64,000 nt of DNA from Paragonimus skrjabini miyazakii (lineage: Eukaryota; Platyhelminthes; Trematoda; Plagiorchiida; Troglotrematidae): positions 216,662 through 280,661 of the forward strand of contig JTDE01000287.1 in the NCBI GenBank assembly GCA_014338405.1. Direction: 5' to 3'. Shown one piece after another: positions 37,099 through 50,921 of the stretch. Below the pieces are notes generated by a model, which did no database searches, was not told the DNA's origin, and saw nothing but the letters and a program-made list of their open reading frames with translations. A program made the translations under genes and the position numbers. Each line of letters opens with the position of its first letter. Position 1 is the stretch's first letter.

Positions 37099-38978
37099 AT
37101 TCTTATTGTTTTTCTTACTTTCCTAATGTGTTCTTATTACCCTATTGCCTTCAGGCTATTCGTGTGAATCAAACATGACTCGATTGTCTGCATTCTGTTC
37201 ACTTCATTTACCGATCGATTAGTGCACGCATGATGTTTGGATCACTTACTCATCTGTTTATTACTAGTCTGCACCTGTCTGTCTTATTTCGTTGCCTGTC
37301 TCGTTTCTTAGATCAGTAAAAAGTGTAAACAGTTCACATGTTCAGACATCACACCCCCAGAACTGAATTACGATTGTTAACTAGACAATCTCTACTATTT
37401 TGCCTGTATACACCCATTTCCATATCCATCCCGTTATTAGTTCGTGTATGTAACTGAAGTGAACAAATAAAAGATTACTATAACATACATATCACATAAC
37501 AATTTTCCCCTTATTCAAATTCAAATTTGACTTCTTTATCAGGTAGTTCATGAGACATTTGAAACATTTGCTTCTGGCAGTAGATCTGCAGAAATTTTTT
37601 GAATGAGATTTATAAAAACTTATAGTGACTAGGTTGTACATTTTGGTATACAGTTCGGAAGGAATAGTAGTTTCAAGAATGTTTGAGAGGATGCAGCTCG
37701 CAACAGGCTTAATTTTGAGCCTGCAGGAACACCGTCATGCTGGTAACTGTGTTAATCGCCTCGATGAGACTGAACAGCACCTGTGAAATAACTTCTGCGC
37801 GAATAACTCCATTATGTTTAACAAGGTCCGCTCAAAGTGGTCAATAAGAGTCTGTCTGTGAAATCCAAATTAACTGTGTCAAATTTGCCTGATTGAAATA
37901 TGTTGGAAACCGACTGAGTACCCATGATTTCAGAACAACTTCTGAGCAATCGATAATGTGTTTAATTGGTCACGTTTTGCTCCCAATGCGGAAGCTCGTT
38001 CAGCCTAGACGAACAAGTAACAAGTTAGTTTTTTAACTCCAAGTGATTCAAAAAAATAAACACACGGAAAACCGATTCTGAGTGTACGAGATATTTGTAC
38101 TGACGCGTTGTGTCATTGCAACTGAACCGAGACCTAAACGATATTTTTCTGGATAACAGCTGAAGATAGAAATAGTTAACATCTCACAGATGGGTTGAAT
38201 CATCTGTCAAGTCACTTCCTTAGAAAATAGAGAATGGATTCAAGTTATTCAATGCAGGTCCGATGGCTGAAGTTATCGCAGACAAGCCCATAGGCCAGTC
38301 GATACAACCCAATTGTACTCGGGTTTCCATTCGACCTTAGTATCGCGTGACAGCTCAAAAACAGCCTAGCGTACTACAAACAGCATTTGCGTACGTTCGG
38401 TTTTTTGCGTATCGAGCATTATCCGTTGGTCCCACTACAGTCTAGTGCAATTTGTAAACATCAACCTGTATAATTGAACTGCGAAGCCGTTAAAACAGTC
38501 ATAATCATTCATTTGAGCGTCTCCAACCATTTTGTCAGTAAACAGAATGTATTTCAGATTGGTGCCAATAGATCGATTTAAGATGATGAGGTTCCGAATG
38601 TTGACAACTGTTAAGGCCAACAATATCCAAGTACGTACTACTGACCTGTATGCTCCAGAAGATTATGTTGAAACGACCTCTTTTTGCTTGAAGTCAATGG
38701 AACTGGTGATTTAAAACAGTAGTCGCGCAACCAGTAACAAACACATTGTGCGTGATCTCTGCTGGTTATTATTCCCACTTTCATTGGTAATTTGTGGTGA
38801 TTGTCACTGAACCTATTTTCCTTGCTGTTGTTTTATTGCATTGTTGATTATTAGTTGTACAATTGCGCTCGAGGGATAAATTACTTGCTTTCCCTAGTTC
38901 GGTTGTTATTACTATTGCGTCGAAGCTAGCTCTAGGGGTGAGCTAATTTAACTACTTCATTTCGGTATTTCTGGAACC
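37099..38978. other. No gene recognised
   Basis: The region after the PLE stop and before the Gypsy gag. It could hold PLE 3' sequence and a Gypsy 5' LTR or leader, but I found no matching second LTR and no clear primer-binding site. Frames at 38435-38714 are not assignable. Confidence 0.4.
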
Positions 38979-39985
38979 ATGACAACTGGCGTCGCAGACT
39001 TCTGCAAGTTTCTACGATGGATTCCTGTCCACTTGAAATTCTCAATATTCATAATTCGTCGAAAGAAATCGAGGACTATTCCGAACGCTTCGAAATATGG
39101 TGTCTCACAGGCAAAGAGATGAAAGCGGAAAAGAAAGCCGCTCACTTCCTCACCGTAATTGGTAAAGATGCGTACAGCTTGGTGAAAAACTTGTCACTTC
39201 ATGATTCACCGATTTCTCTTCCTTATGAATCCTTGAGGAAACTGCTGCTTTCACATGTCCAACCTGTAAACTTTGAAGCAGCCGAACGAGCTAAATTTCA
39301 TACGCTCATGAGAAAAGAAAATCAGGACATCAGACAGTTTATTCTAGAAATTCAGACTCAAGCTGTTCGGTGTAATTTCAAAGAACAGTTACATACTCAA
39401 CTCCGTGACCGTTTGATTGCTGGAATAAATTCGCGTGATCTAAAATAAAAGCTTCTACTGCTTCCGAATTCCTCTTTCCAGTCAGTTAGAACATAATGCG
39501 AACGGTATCAGGACGTCAAAGCTGCTTTGAAAGATGGATCGATGGTTTTATACAACAACAACCTGAGACGATCAGAAGGTCAGCATAGGCGGCCGTCTGA
39601 AAAAGTAAATACTAGAAATGCAATTAATGATAATCACCCTGCGTTCGATTCGTATGCTGCCCGTCAGTGGAACGACTGTAAGTCATGTGGTAGCAAGCAC
39701 ATTCAATCCGTTTGCCATAGTTCAACGCCCTCTTTTACACATTCCAGTTGTGACGATGATAACTTGAATTCTGACTTTCAATCCATTGCTCTTACTGTTA
39801 TTTCTACTAACTCCGTTGATTCTACGCATCACATAACACAATCGTTCACTGTTAATGGTGGTGTCCAGCATTCCTTCATTGTTGATACTAGTTGGATTGA
39901 ATCTTTCATTTCTGTCGCTTGCATGAAGCGGCTGGAACATTTTGTTATCTTGAAACCTGCTTATATATATGTAATATGTATGTAA
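38979..39985 (+). pseudogene. Ty3/Gypsy LTR-retrotransposon gag and start of protease
   Basis: One frame from 39017 to 39985 is broken by two stops (39446-39448 and about 39500). It has the retrotransposon capsid pattern (YSERFEIW, then HFLTVIGKDAYSL, LLLSHVQP, AERAKFH, and QLRDRLIAG at about residues 128-136). A compact zinc knuckle follows (CKSCGSKHIQSVC, spacing CX2CX3HX4C). A protease-like start SFIVDTSWIESFIS comes next, where the expected D-T/S-G reads D-T-S. An upstream ATG at 38979 opens a peptide (TTGVADFCKFLR) that would join gag if one base were restored, so a frameshift near 39015 is likely. RT, RNase H and integrase are not seen. The Gypsy class is sure; the subfamily is not. Confidence 0.85.
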
Positions 39986-40763
39986 TATGTGATATCACGT
40001 TGCAACATGTGCCTGAAAAATGCTATTTCGTAAGCAAAACCACAAGCAACATTCTGAACACCTCTTGTGAATATGTAACTTATATATCAATGATTTCTTT
40101 TCATTTATCTTTGCTTGATGATATTGTCGACCTCTCGGTAGAACATTACCTCTCTAACGGTCATTGGCAGATACGTAGTACATTAGTACATCACTCTCTC
40201 GTTAAGGTATTATTTTAGTTCATATGTAATGAAATAGTACAAGTCATTTGCTTTAACGAGCGACGCACAAAGTGACCATTTACAGATACACGTTAACCAG
40301 ACGTAATATCTAAAACAAAAATGCTGCTGAAAACTGTGATCGAATAATTGTTGCACGAAGTAAATGGCACTGACAAACGTGTACGGCCAGTTCTAGCTAA
40401 CGCCACTTATTACTTACTACAAGCTGCGTTTGGTTCATATGTAAATTAGGAAAATGTTTTCAGTATGGGAAGTTGCTTGGTTGAAAGGACACAGTTGGTC
40501 GTGTTCCACTAGTGTAATCTTGTTCTATCATGATATTTAGTCTTGTCCAATTTGCAAACGGCGTTGTTCAAGACAGTGCACGTTCCCAGAGAACAAAACA
40601 CCTCAATCTGGACTACTTTTTTTAAACGAGCTGTTCACGCCGATCTCGATAACACAACAGGTTGTCTACATCAATCACCAATATGTGAACACATTGATCA
40701 AGTGAGACATACTGACTACACATAGAACGACAAGACTCAGTAGCAAGACCACAAACCTAAGAA
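39986..40763. other. No gene recognised
   Basis: No pol sequence follows the gag remnant. Frames at 39919-40218 and 40543-40725 have no named motif. Confidence 0.45.
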
Positions 40764-41075
40764 ATGCCAAGTGGCACTTACGGTTTTGGTAACATAGCAA
40801 AATTGTGCACGTATAGCTTTAAGGGTTTTTTTAAGTTTGCTGAAAGTACACACAATCTAACTGTTACAGGGGTGAACGTGGCATCTTTCGATATGCAGTC
40901 TTTGTGTACCGATATAGTTCTAACCCAAGTGACTGACATCATTTGGGATTATGCGATGGATCACGACATTAAACTTGATTTGCCTTTGGTTCATCTGTGC
41001 AAAATTGTTCACCTGTGCATGCAAAAAGAGTACAATTGTTTGGAAGAAGATACATCACGCCTAGTTAAAACGTAA
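40764..41075 (+). pseudogene. Penelope-like RT fragment, fingers and palm start
   Basis: Open frame of 103 residues. VASFDMQSLCTDIVLTQVTD (about residues 39-58) matches the PLE RT block that normally reads as SFD followed by SLFT.IP.....D, and LCKIVHLCMQKEYNC (about 78-92) matches the following helix before the substrate-binding motif. It stops just where the IDG.AMGSPLGP-type block is expected. SLFT has become SLCT. It lies 4 kb downstream of the other plus-strand PLE fragment and need not belong to it. Confidence 0.75.
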
Positions 41076-42094
41076 TTATCGTAATGAACCTGTTCATTAA
41101 GAGGAAAGTATCAAAAGGAATTTACAAGTGACAACAGCTTCTTGAAAGTTTCAGCTATTTTCGTGACTTATTGAGGAATATCAAATATTACAACTTAATG
41201 TTCCGTTGTTATTCAAATGCAAGACTGCCAACAAGACTTTTAAATAGTTAACTAGACATTATTAATTTTCAAATATATTTTCCAATGTAATATAAAACGT
41301 CTGGGATTACTATGGACAAAAGCTGAAGGTTCGCACGAGTTTTCGGATTAAGAAGGCAACAGGTTTAATAAATTATTCAAGAAACTGATCATTTCTGAAG
41401 AGATTTAAATGGTATTTTCTGGGTAGCGGATCGAACGAATGACATTCACATTGTCATGAGACTTATCAGCAAGGTGTATAGCACAACTCGAAAGGATACA
41501 GATTTTCCGACTAAATTACTTTTCTGGTGGCAGTATTTATACATATCACACATAGATCGTTACAATGAAGACGACTCAAGAAGAACCTTTGGAATTGTCA
41601 ACAGTTCTAGCCCCTTGCCTACCTAACAGTAAGTCTCAGTAGGAGCATTGCAAAAGCTTGTGGGCTAACACAGCAGAAATGACTTGTATGAAATATTCGT
41701 CTAAAGCGGAATGGTAGAACTTACTTGAAATTTTGATTATAAATATATATATATATACATCCACAGAAATCTATTGATGTCAGTGTGAAGGACAGAATAT
41801 AACTGATACTGATGGTAGGAACTCGCCTAATTTAACGTCGTCACTCAGAGTGAAGGCAGAAACCCAGTTGACGCAATCAGCAAGCTATATTAGACTCCAA
41901 CTACCATTGTGATATTTCACGTAAAACTGATGGCACCACATGACCTCATGTACAATATGTCTATTACCACTATCTCAGTTATGAACTACTCCTGTGACCG
42001 GTTGTTGGATTCACTACATACAGGAGGTCTGTTTACAATAATTTGTGTGTACCGTCACTTCTACCTTCACACCCACACAAATCCCGACTCTCCC
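41076..42094. other. No gene recognised; AT repeat and B-box-like site
   Basis: Contains an (AT)n run at 41742-41757 and, on the minus strand at 41410-41490, a CGTTCGATCCGC B-box-like motif preceded by TTGCTGATAAGTCTC, possibly a SINE relic. Confidence 0.4.
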
Positions 42095-42300
42095 ATCCAG
42101 AACCCAGTGATCATGTGTTTGATTGGCACATAAACATTGACAGATCGTTTCGGACCATCTATCGTGTCCATGCCACTGCGTTGTGGGGGATAACTTTACG
42201 CAACCCATCGATCGCCGAGTTGGTCACAGTCTACAGTGTGTTTAGGGAATCTCATTTATTCAATTATTGGCCCATAGTGATCAAACGCGTCCACCCAACA
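42095..42300 (+). pseudogene. Possible PLE GIY-YIG C-terminal fragment
   Basis: In the frame of 42043-42375 the string HVFDWHINIDRSFRTIYRV followed by IAELVTVYSVFRES resembles the PLE pattern in which H....GH......SF..IYRV is followed by an AEA.AI helix. The GIY-YIG core upstream is not recognisable. Other frames here are shadows. Confidence 0.4.
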
Positions 42301-45300
42301 AGTAAAACATTTGACTTCCTCCCACCTAACACTGATCAAAAGACATTATTACAGACTACTCAAAAATCTAGCTGATTCTCATATCTGCCACCACGAAGTC
42401 GGGTCCGTCATTTATTTCGTCACTGACCATTCCTTATATCTTTGTCATCAATTTACTAACTGATATTTGCTACCATGTTAACATCATAAATTAGCAAAAA
42501 CAATTCTGTTCACTGTGAAATCGTCTTCATAATGGCTACGTAGTTTTGTCAGCCATCTAAAGCCGAAATAATCAGGCAAAAAGTAACCCACGGTCACTGT
42601 AGTGCAGTCGATAAAGAGACGGTGTTTCTTGCACCAACTGATTGGAGACAGTCAGTCGATGCACTAATATATATCTCTCAGTCAATTCATAAATGATCCT
42701 TGAATTTGGTCTTCAACATTCTTCCACATCTGTCTACGAACTAGACTGGTCCGTTAGACAACATATTCGAAATACTGATTGTAAATAGATTATATTACAG
42801 ATCTGATTGCAATAAATAGCAACAGCAAATTGACCTGCCTAGAAATATCCAGAAGAGTCAACCATTTGAGTGTATACACAGGTTTAAAAATCTTACCTCC
42901 TAACTACTTCAAGGATTGTAGATTTATAAGACAGAATTCCATTTAGCAATGCTATGTAATCCACATGAGGAGCATGTGTTTGTGAATATGTTAGAATACG
43001 TTCGGACCCACGCCTAGTTGGCTACCACCTCTGAAATTTACATCTGTAGAGTGGTCAAAATGATCGCCCACGTCGACCTACAGGCCTCGATCTCGATGTT
43101 CCAGTGTTTAACATTTCTTCGGAATGTGCATTCTAGCACTGTTGCTATCTAGTGAGACTGAATACTGTCAAGGTGATTGTGTTTACAATGCATTCGAATT
43201 GAACCCATTATAGAAAAAGCGCGGCAGGTGGTTGCATACCATAGTTGTTCTAGCATCATCAAGTGGGGATATAGAAGCACACACTCCTGGATTGACTGTA
43301 ACATTAGAAGTGTCAATTTTTAGTGGTATCTAATTGCAATCAAACTTATAGTTGGAATAATTAATCGACATATAATGTTTGATAGAAGCTTAAACCATGT
43401 TGTAATGAGCTCACTAATTTGTATCACTGATGTAGACTAATGAACATCCACCGGGCATCCCCTAACAATTTCTGCACTAGTTTTAACCTACTTATATAAT
43501 TGAAGTTTGACCTGCGACGTTCACTAGAGAGGCATAGTTCGGAGAGGTGGAACATACAGTTCTCCTGGCGTAGGGTTGTAACGAACAAAGCACAATAAAT
43601 TTTGACCCAGAAAGTGTAAGAATTGGCTAACCGGACGATGTAGTTATTAAATTATTTTCTGAAACGTTAGGAATGTGTGGTTGTTGGCATTACTTTTTGT
43701 TGCGTTAAGTCAATTAAACGACTTTTACGGGTTTTCAACGTATCTCGGACTGTTTCTAGCGTACCTGGTTCTAAATCTTATCTCACAGCATCGTTGGTTG
43801 GATTTTCTTGAGCCAGGAATAGGTGGATGTTGAAAATGAGCTCCGAAGGAGAAACCCGACTGGCCATGGTCTTCGGTTCGTTACATGAAAGTTGCCAGTC
43901 TTGATCTGTGTTTATGTAAGACAGCTACTGAATACTCACCGATTAACTGGCTACTGGCTACCAAGGTCGATAGTTCTGAAGGTCTCAGTCTAACTGCTCA
44001 GTTTTCATGATGGGTTGCCGTTGAAACCAGCGTTATAACTATTGCGTTTCTTCTCAAGACGATTGGAAATGTCTACCACGCCATGTCTTCTAGATGAATT
44101 ATTAAGGTGCCCAGATTTTTGCAAACATGCGTCCATCTGGGAAAATTAAAGCTGATCTCCGCCTAAAACGTTCGATGTAAACATTATTCTATAGTAATTT
44201 TGGCCGGTCAAATGATTGCCAGAACTTGAAGGATGTATTTCAGGCCACGTGTTCTGTGAACGTTTAAGGCTGAACACTTGGAGTTATTGACACAATATAT
44301 GCTGCAATATAACCTGAGGACCCCTGACCAGAAACCATAAAAACATGGAGATCATCAGGATAGTAAACTGGCTGAAAGGTACCGTGTAAAATGATCACTT
44401 CCTCCTATATCACCTACTGACTTAATTCAGAGTCCAGATAAAGCATTTGCTATGATGCTGTCTTGTTAACCAAAGGTTGCTGAGTAAGTCATCTTTAAGT
44501 TGACCATGTCAGAATCTACTCAACCCGAGAACAACTTGACTCACGTGTAGGGAAACTGTTGCAAGATAGCAAAAATTAGATTGTTTAACGCTTAGTTGTT
44601 CATTTTTTTCTATTTAACCAATGAACCGAACGGCGTGTATGTACTTTTCGTGTTTACCCCGCCGTCTATTCTTTCTTCCTTCTGCACGGAGTGATTATCG
44701 GTACAAGCGGCACTTGGAGAATATTGGACAACATGGTTTATTCTGCAGGGTTTGTATCATAGTAGTATGCTGATAATAACATTGGCGTAACTCATGTATG
44801 AGGTTTGATAACAAGCCCATTTTGGCGGTTCTGCTAAAAGGGAAACACCGTCCCTGTAATTTGTCTCTTGTTAAGAGGAGCACTGTACCGTGATCATCTT
44901 GGAGAGGATATAACCTGAAGGGTACAAATTTCGTGTCAGTTGCTCATCGTTGAATCCCGTAAATCAAAAAGATAGAATGTACAGTAGCTTCTGGGTTGTA
45001 ACCAGTAGATCAAGCGTGAACAGTTGCTACAGCCAAGCGTAGGTGCGACGTGAAACCAAGATTATCAGCTAGCATCCGCAACGAACCTCTTACCTAAACG
45101 ATCATGATTCGTCAGTAGGAGATGACGCACACACGCACAAATGCGGCGACTGGTCATTGTGTGAGTGGACAATAAACGCACACGCACGTGCGCAAACCCA
45201 CTGGCCCAGACGGTCAACGCTCTCTGTGGATTTAAGGACACATCACTTATATGGCTCAATTCAGCCCTGCCAGTCAAATTTGTAACAATGATTGCCTAAA

Positions 45301-47255
45301 GGCCAAAGGAAACTTCATTCAGAAAATATTGCTGACGAACGGTTTGTTGACGCGTTCAAAAAGAAACCGTTTGTCCGGGCCCTACAGATAACATGGCCCC
45401 TCTGGTGCTCACCTAATACCTTCGGAAGTCAGTTTGATCAACTGATTGCCCTCAATTTCAGAACCGTTTGATGTAACTACGCGAAAAATTGCTCTTGATT
45501 CCGCTCGATCAACAGCCGTAACGATATAAAAGTTATGTAGTTAGCCCGATGATGAATAACCGAAACCAGACTGTTCGCCAAACCACTTTTACTTCTGATG
45601 TTCTCAAAGGGCCCTTCGAAACTGCTAATGACATCATACCCTTACCTCCGCAGGAAGAAGTCCTTCCCTGGCTCTCATTCGAGGAGTATCATCTAGATAG
45701 TGTCGTGCGTCAAACGGTAGGATTGCAATTGAGACAAATTTATCAGTCACTGGACCAGGCAATCGTCATATTGCCTACCACTATACTTTCAGTTGCACTG
45801 TCAATTACACGGCATCAGCAAACGAGTCGAAGTTTTTCACTAGAGATTTGACGAACTTGAGTAAACGAATACAACGGGAATCGAAAAACCCGACCTGAGG
45901 AATCGTTCAGCAAATCCAGCCAATAGGCTGCTGAACTTAACAAGATAATTTGTCTGTCATTTGGCTACATAAAACAAACACTACTCCGTACCTGTTTACG
46001 CTGGGGCCCTTTTGATCAGACAATAGAGATTGACGTTGATTGGTCTTGTTCGCTCAAAACTCACTTATTTAGGACATTGGTTTACCTCGAAGTGGACCGG
46101 TTGGTTTTGATACAGTGATTCGTTTTCCTGTTATCAGCTGACAATGATTTTTGCATATGGCTGATAAGACAAAAGGAAATGACAGCATTCCTCCACATTC
46201 TTTTGTAAGATGCTTGATAACTAATAATAATGCCCGCCATCATACTAAAAGTCTTTATTGTTTCCTGAGTAAGCAAAACAATTGTGAAACGGATGGCGTC
46301 CTATTCGCATGTGACGACATCAAATGGACTTCCAAAACGTGACGTAAACCATTTCCGAATTAAATTAGCTTTAGACAGAAGCTATCACACTTTATAAAAG
46401 GATGTATTTCAAGAGAGTTTCTGAAACGGCAGATTCAATCACCTCCTGTGTGTGTCGTTAACCAGTAGCAAATGAGAATTCCGCGGGATTTTACTCAAAC
46501 TCAGTCAGGTAAACGAGTTGATTTCTACAAAACAAATAATCGGACGGTCATTGAATCCGAATAGCTTAGCCGTCATTTGAATGAACTTGGGTCGACGGAA
46601 TACGGCCACGGAACAGGAGAGGTATGTGATCAGCTTTCATTATTTTCTGTGGTGTTCACCTACACGAAATCACGTTTAAGGAGGGCAATGATCAATTGCC
46701 TATGTGACGCAGCCGAAAAATCAACTGACTGGCATTTGATGTAACAACGAGTTCTGCGGCAACGAAAGTGTATGCTTGTATTGTGACTCTCATTGAGAGG
46801 CTGCAATGCCGCCTTTAGCCTTGGAAACTAGAGATGTACAAGCCACCTTTATTGCTGATGAACAAATGTAAGTTAGTTTGAAGTTGATTAAATCTCGCGT
46901 CATGTAAGCAGCCTAGCAGAAATGTATGATGTTAGCCAACGAGTTGTGTTACACTTTGGACAACCTTTGCATTTAAAAATGGTACTGACATAAGCCCAGA
47001 AGGAAAGTGTTGTGCCTTCGTAAAACAATCTAATGCTAGACGATCACTGGTAATCTGATACATCCACCGCTATTGATCATAATACAATGAATAGGATTGA
47101 TGGAGTGCAAGATTCCATTTCTTACGGTAGCACACTAAAGAAACCAATTTGTTGTCATTTGTTAATTCATACATGTCAACCATGAGCCTTTCCAAACCAG
47201 CTGAGGGCTCAATGCATGTATTTCAAAATATGTGAACGTGGTCGTTGAGAATTAC
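42301..47255. other. No gene recognised
   Basis: Mostly featureless. The frame 45549-45851 is listed separately. Minus-strand GC-richer sequence at 45065-45277 has the look of a repeat, but I see no second copy in the window. Confidence 0.4.
45549..45851 (+). CDS. Unassigned open frame, protein-like
   Basis: One hundred residues with balanced composition, including DIIPLPPQEEVLPWLSFEEY. It has no signal peptide, membrane segment or family motif that I recognise. It could be a host exon or decayed retroelement gag. Weak call. Confidence 0.2.
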   Translation: MMNNRNQTVRQTTFTSDVLKGPFETANDIIPLPPQEEVLPWLSFEEYHLDSVVRQTVGLQLRQIYQSLDQAIVILPTTILSVALSITRHQQTSRSFSLEI

Positions 47256-47355
47256 NNNNNNNNNNNNNNNNNNNNNNNNNNNNNNNNNNNNNNNNNNNNN
47301 NNNNNNNNNNNNNNNNNNNNNNNNNNNNNNNNNNNNNNNNNNNNNNNNNNNNNNN
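47256..47355. other. Assembly gap, 100 N
   Basis: Exactly 100 undetermined bases, the conventional size for a gap of unknown length. The frame spanning it (47232-47435) is meaningless. Confidence 0.99.
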
Positions 47356-47820
47356 GCGGTTCCTGGCTAAACCCAACAAATGTACTTAGTTCTCTTAACA
47401 ACAACATGCCATGTTGTGTATGTAAGGATGACTAAAAAATAGATTTCTGTATTGAGTGCTTCCTAACGAAACTGCTTCCAAGGTGTTGCTCCGTCTTTCC
47501 TCAACAACGTTTTATACATATAGAAGTCACCCATTTATTCGAGATATTCTGGATTGTATTATATAGGTGATCTACGTCTCTAGTTTTTGATGTTCTACAA
47601 TACGATGCAATCATCACAGTCGCTACTGACTAAACAAAGCAAACGTAATCGGATCATCCGTGTTATTTCCGACATTTGTATTCGAGACTTGGTCTAGCTA
47701 CTCAATACTACTGACTTGTTTGAGACGGTGGAACTAAAATATGGTTAAACGATTGATTTGACGTATGTGTATCGTTTTGACGTGACCATTTCATCGAAGT
47801 GAACTGAGCGTGTTATCTTC

Positions 47821-48054
47821 GTGCATAGGTCTAGTTCCATAAGGTTCTATACAAGTCAGGGCAAAATACTCAGTTGTAAGCGAATATCGGACATTACTGG
47901 AGTCATCCCAGAACCCAACCCTCTTGGTGAAACCTGGTTCCGTAATGCAGAGGTTTCGGGTGACCATCGGTTAAAACCAACTAGGGATGATTTTGTTGAT
48001 AACGTATTTTCAAACATTGTAGACAAAACAGTTAACCGAAGCTATATAAATTAG
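47821..48054 (+). CDS. Unassigned open frame, protein-like
   Basis: Seventy-seven residues from a GTG, with GVIPEPNPLGETWFRNAEVS and TRDDFVDNVFSNIVDKTV. The composition resembles real protein, but no family is recognised and there are no clear splice sites. Confidence 0.2.
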   Translation: MHRSSSIRFYTSQGKILSCKRISDITGVIPEPNPLGETWFRNAEVSGDHRLKPTRDDFVDNVFSNIVDKTVNRSYIN

Positions 48055-48524
48055 AACTTATGGAGTTACATTCCAGCTGTTTCGACCTCATATGACAAAA
48101 AAAATCACAGCGGGTTATGGGTTAAGGATATCGAGAAATAGCAGCGTTTTGGGTGAAGTAAAAATCAGTTCAGCCTTTCTACCGATCGTGGGCTTACCAA
48201 TTTTGTTAACAGATCTATTCTTTACAAGGATAGTTATCCATTTGTGATTGCGTAACTTATTGGGATATTCTTCTTACGTCTTACGTCTTATTTAGAGGTA
48301 TCTAAACATACGTTTTCAGTATTTGTTGAAGTTAGGCTCTACATTGTTTAAATGCAAACTATCTTAGCTAAACGTTAGTTCCTCAAAAATTGGCCGTAAA
48401 TTTTGTTCCTGTTTGTATTATTCCGCATCGGTTCTACTGCTCCTCCGGGTGTTTTGTGAAGATCGACCAGTGAGGGAGTGGAAAATTGTTATCGCAGTTT
48501 ATGATCGTTTTCTGTGCAATCAGG

Positions 48525-48761
48525 GGTGGCTAACGCTTCTCTCTGCACAAGTTTGCTTTATCCAAACATGTGGACGCCTGCAGTGACATTGCAAACAAAG
48601 TTTGTTCTGGTATTTCTGAAACCGTTCACACAATGACAACCAGTTTCAATAAGTGGATTGAAAAACAGAACGTTTCGAGCGCACTGTCATACTCAACGCT
48701 TCAACCACCTCAGGTGACCTTTCTCAAGAGTGTTACCGATACCCATTTACCATCTTGCTAG
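48525..48761 (+). CDS. Unassigned open frame, protein-like
   Basis: Open from just after a stop at about 48530. It includes HVDACSDIANKVCSGISETV and SFNKWIEKQNVSSALS. It could be an N-terminal retroelement gag piece or a host exon. I cannot assign it. Confidence 0.2.
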
Positions 48762-50902
48762 AGAATTGACTTTCTTTAGCCAGTGGCGTATTGTTAAGAG
48801 AAGCTAAATTCATTTGAGATAATCGTACCAGGTTGTTCTCGTGTGCGGTGGTGTCCAGTATTCAACTCCCAGAAATTAACCTGATTAGCCCGACCGATCG
48901 AGGTGCACCACTTTATATTCAACTGTGTTCAATGAGAGCCGATTGTCCATGATCCACCAGCTATGTGATCACATTTGAGGAGCCTGTGGAAAAAACCACA
49001 ATTGCTGCATTTATCTGGTCCGACTGGCAGCCAGTGATTTGGTTGAAATATGTTTTGATCTATTTGAGTAGTTCTCGCAATACGTACACCGAGCAGATAT
49101 ATACCTATGAATAAATCAGAAATCCGTAGGTCACGACTAACCCACTGGATCACAGGGTGGCAGGAAGGTATACGAGTTGTTTACCCAAGTGGTTGTAGTT
49201 TCTTTCCTGGCAGGTTAAAATCAATCAACATACCAGAAGAGGAAGTACACTTACTAAATACGGCAATTGATTACACTAGGAAATAGTCTAAAATGATTTT
49301 ATTAAGTTACCTATTACAAGTCTACATTAAATGATTCTTCCAATGTATGGGAACTCCTAAAATGTACACAACCGGAATGCACTTAAAGCCTTTCTAATCG
49401 TTCTCCTTCATCGTGTGTTCTGTTCTACAAAATCGGCCACCACCTATAGAAAAAGCAGCAAGAAAAGAAATCTGGCCCATATGGTGGGAATGCTAGTCAG
49501 ATGTTCTACAATTTCGTAAAAATGCGCCGATTGAATTCCGGTCTTTTGAAATAGGGATTCTATATTTGGCTCCAAATTTGGAACATAATCGAGACAACAG
49601 CTGGCCTCCCCATGATGGCGATATGCGCCTGGACAGGTGCAAGCGCTTTAACGAGCTGGTACAAGGATGTAACAACCTAATCTGACCAATTTCTCGCTTA
49701 CTTCAAAACAATATGTGTCACGGGAAGCACTGAACCTAATCGTGGTGTAATGTGCTGTTCAGTCTAAAGCGGATTATGACTTTGTTCAATCATTGAGTTG
49801 GAAAAATCTGAAGTTGTGTTGAAGCCTCTGTGAATATCGATCTGGAGACTTAGGTATAGTGCAATATATACCGGTCAATATATGACGTAGACCTACGGGC
49901 CAGGTTTGATAAGACAGTGATTGACAAGGACGAATTAAACAACAAGGTGAACTAAAGGTTGATATCTTAAAACCTATGATTAACGTTTTAAAACTCAAAT
50001 GATTGACGTGAGTTTGCTGCGGTTAGAAACACAAACAACGTAAGAAAACTACGGTCAATACTAATTGGTCTGAGTCAGTATGAGGGAAACATAATGTTTC
50101 GTAGATTGACAGACCTTGACAAGCCGAACAAGCTCCCTCGTTTAAACGAACTGTCTCTGAACGCACTATGAGTGACGTAGTCGGATTGTGAACGCGTCGG
50201 CTATTAACACAACACGACATCTGCTGTTTCGCGGCTAGGTGGTCAGAAATGGTAGAAAATGTGAAACGCTCTCTCCTAGTCTGTGTGTAAGTCACAATCA
50301 AGTTTATAGTGTGGAGAAAAACTCGTGATATTTGTTGTTCTGAAGCGAGACTAAACGGGGGAATCTTGGCAAATTCTTTCAGATAAGCGCCTAGCAGTGC
50401 TCAATCACAGAAACAGTCAAAAGAGATCAACCAAGAATGTGGAAACGTTGATGCGCACTGTGTATTTTGATTTCAGTATGAAGTGACAACAGAACTTGCG
50501 GTATCATAAATCGTTTGGATGGCACGGCTATTTGACGTGATAGTAACTATGCCTCTGAATCGAGTTTGAATATCAGTATTAAGTGGACAGTTTTTCCTAT
50601 CAGCTCCTGCGTGCTGTCGTTGATGAACTGTTTGGGATTCATATCAGTACTAAGAATCACCCTAAACTTTATAATCCTGCTTTCTTCTTACGAATCCTTT
50701 TACTGAGTTTCGCAAACAGATTTACATGGCTACTTTTGAGATCGGTGAGTATATAACTGTGGAATTGAAGATATCGATCACTGAGTTGACTTCCTGACTG
50801 CGCTTCGTTTTGATGACCCATCTGATCTGCTTGTTAATGCGACGTCAAGACCAATAATTTCTCAGTTGGGTCCCTCTTCCGGTGTAAATGTAAAGCTATT
50901 AT

Positions 50903-50921
50903 TATTATTATTACTCACAAA
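50903..50921. repeat. (ATT)n microsatellite
   Basis: About six uninterrupted trinucleotide units. Confidence 0.85.

Noticed and set aside
42014..42208. Minus-strand frame opposite the possible PLE fragment
   Set aside because: Shadow of the plus-strand frame, which has the better family resemblance.
47232..47435. Open frame across the N gap
   Set aside because: Half of it is undetermined sequence.
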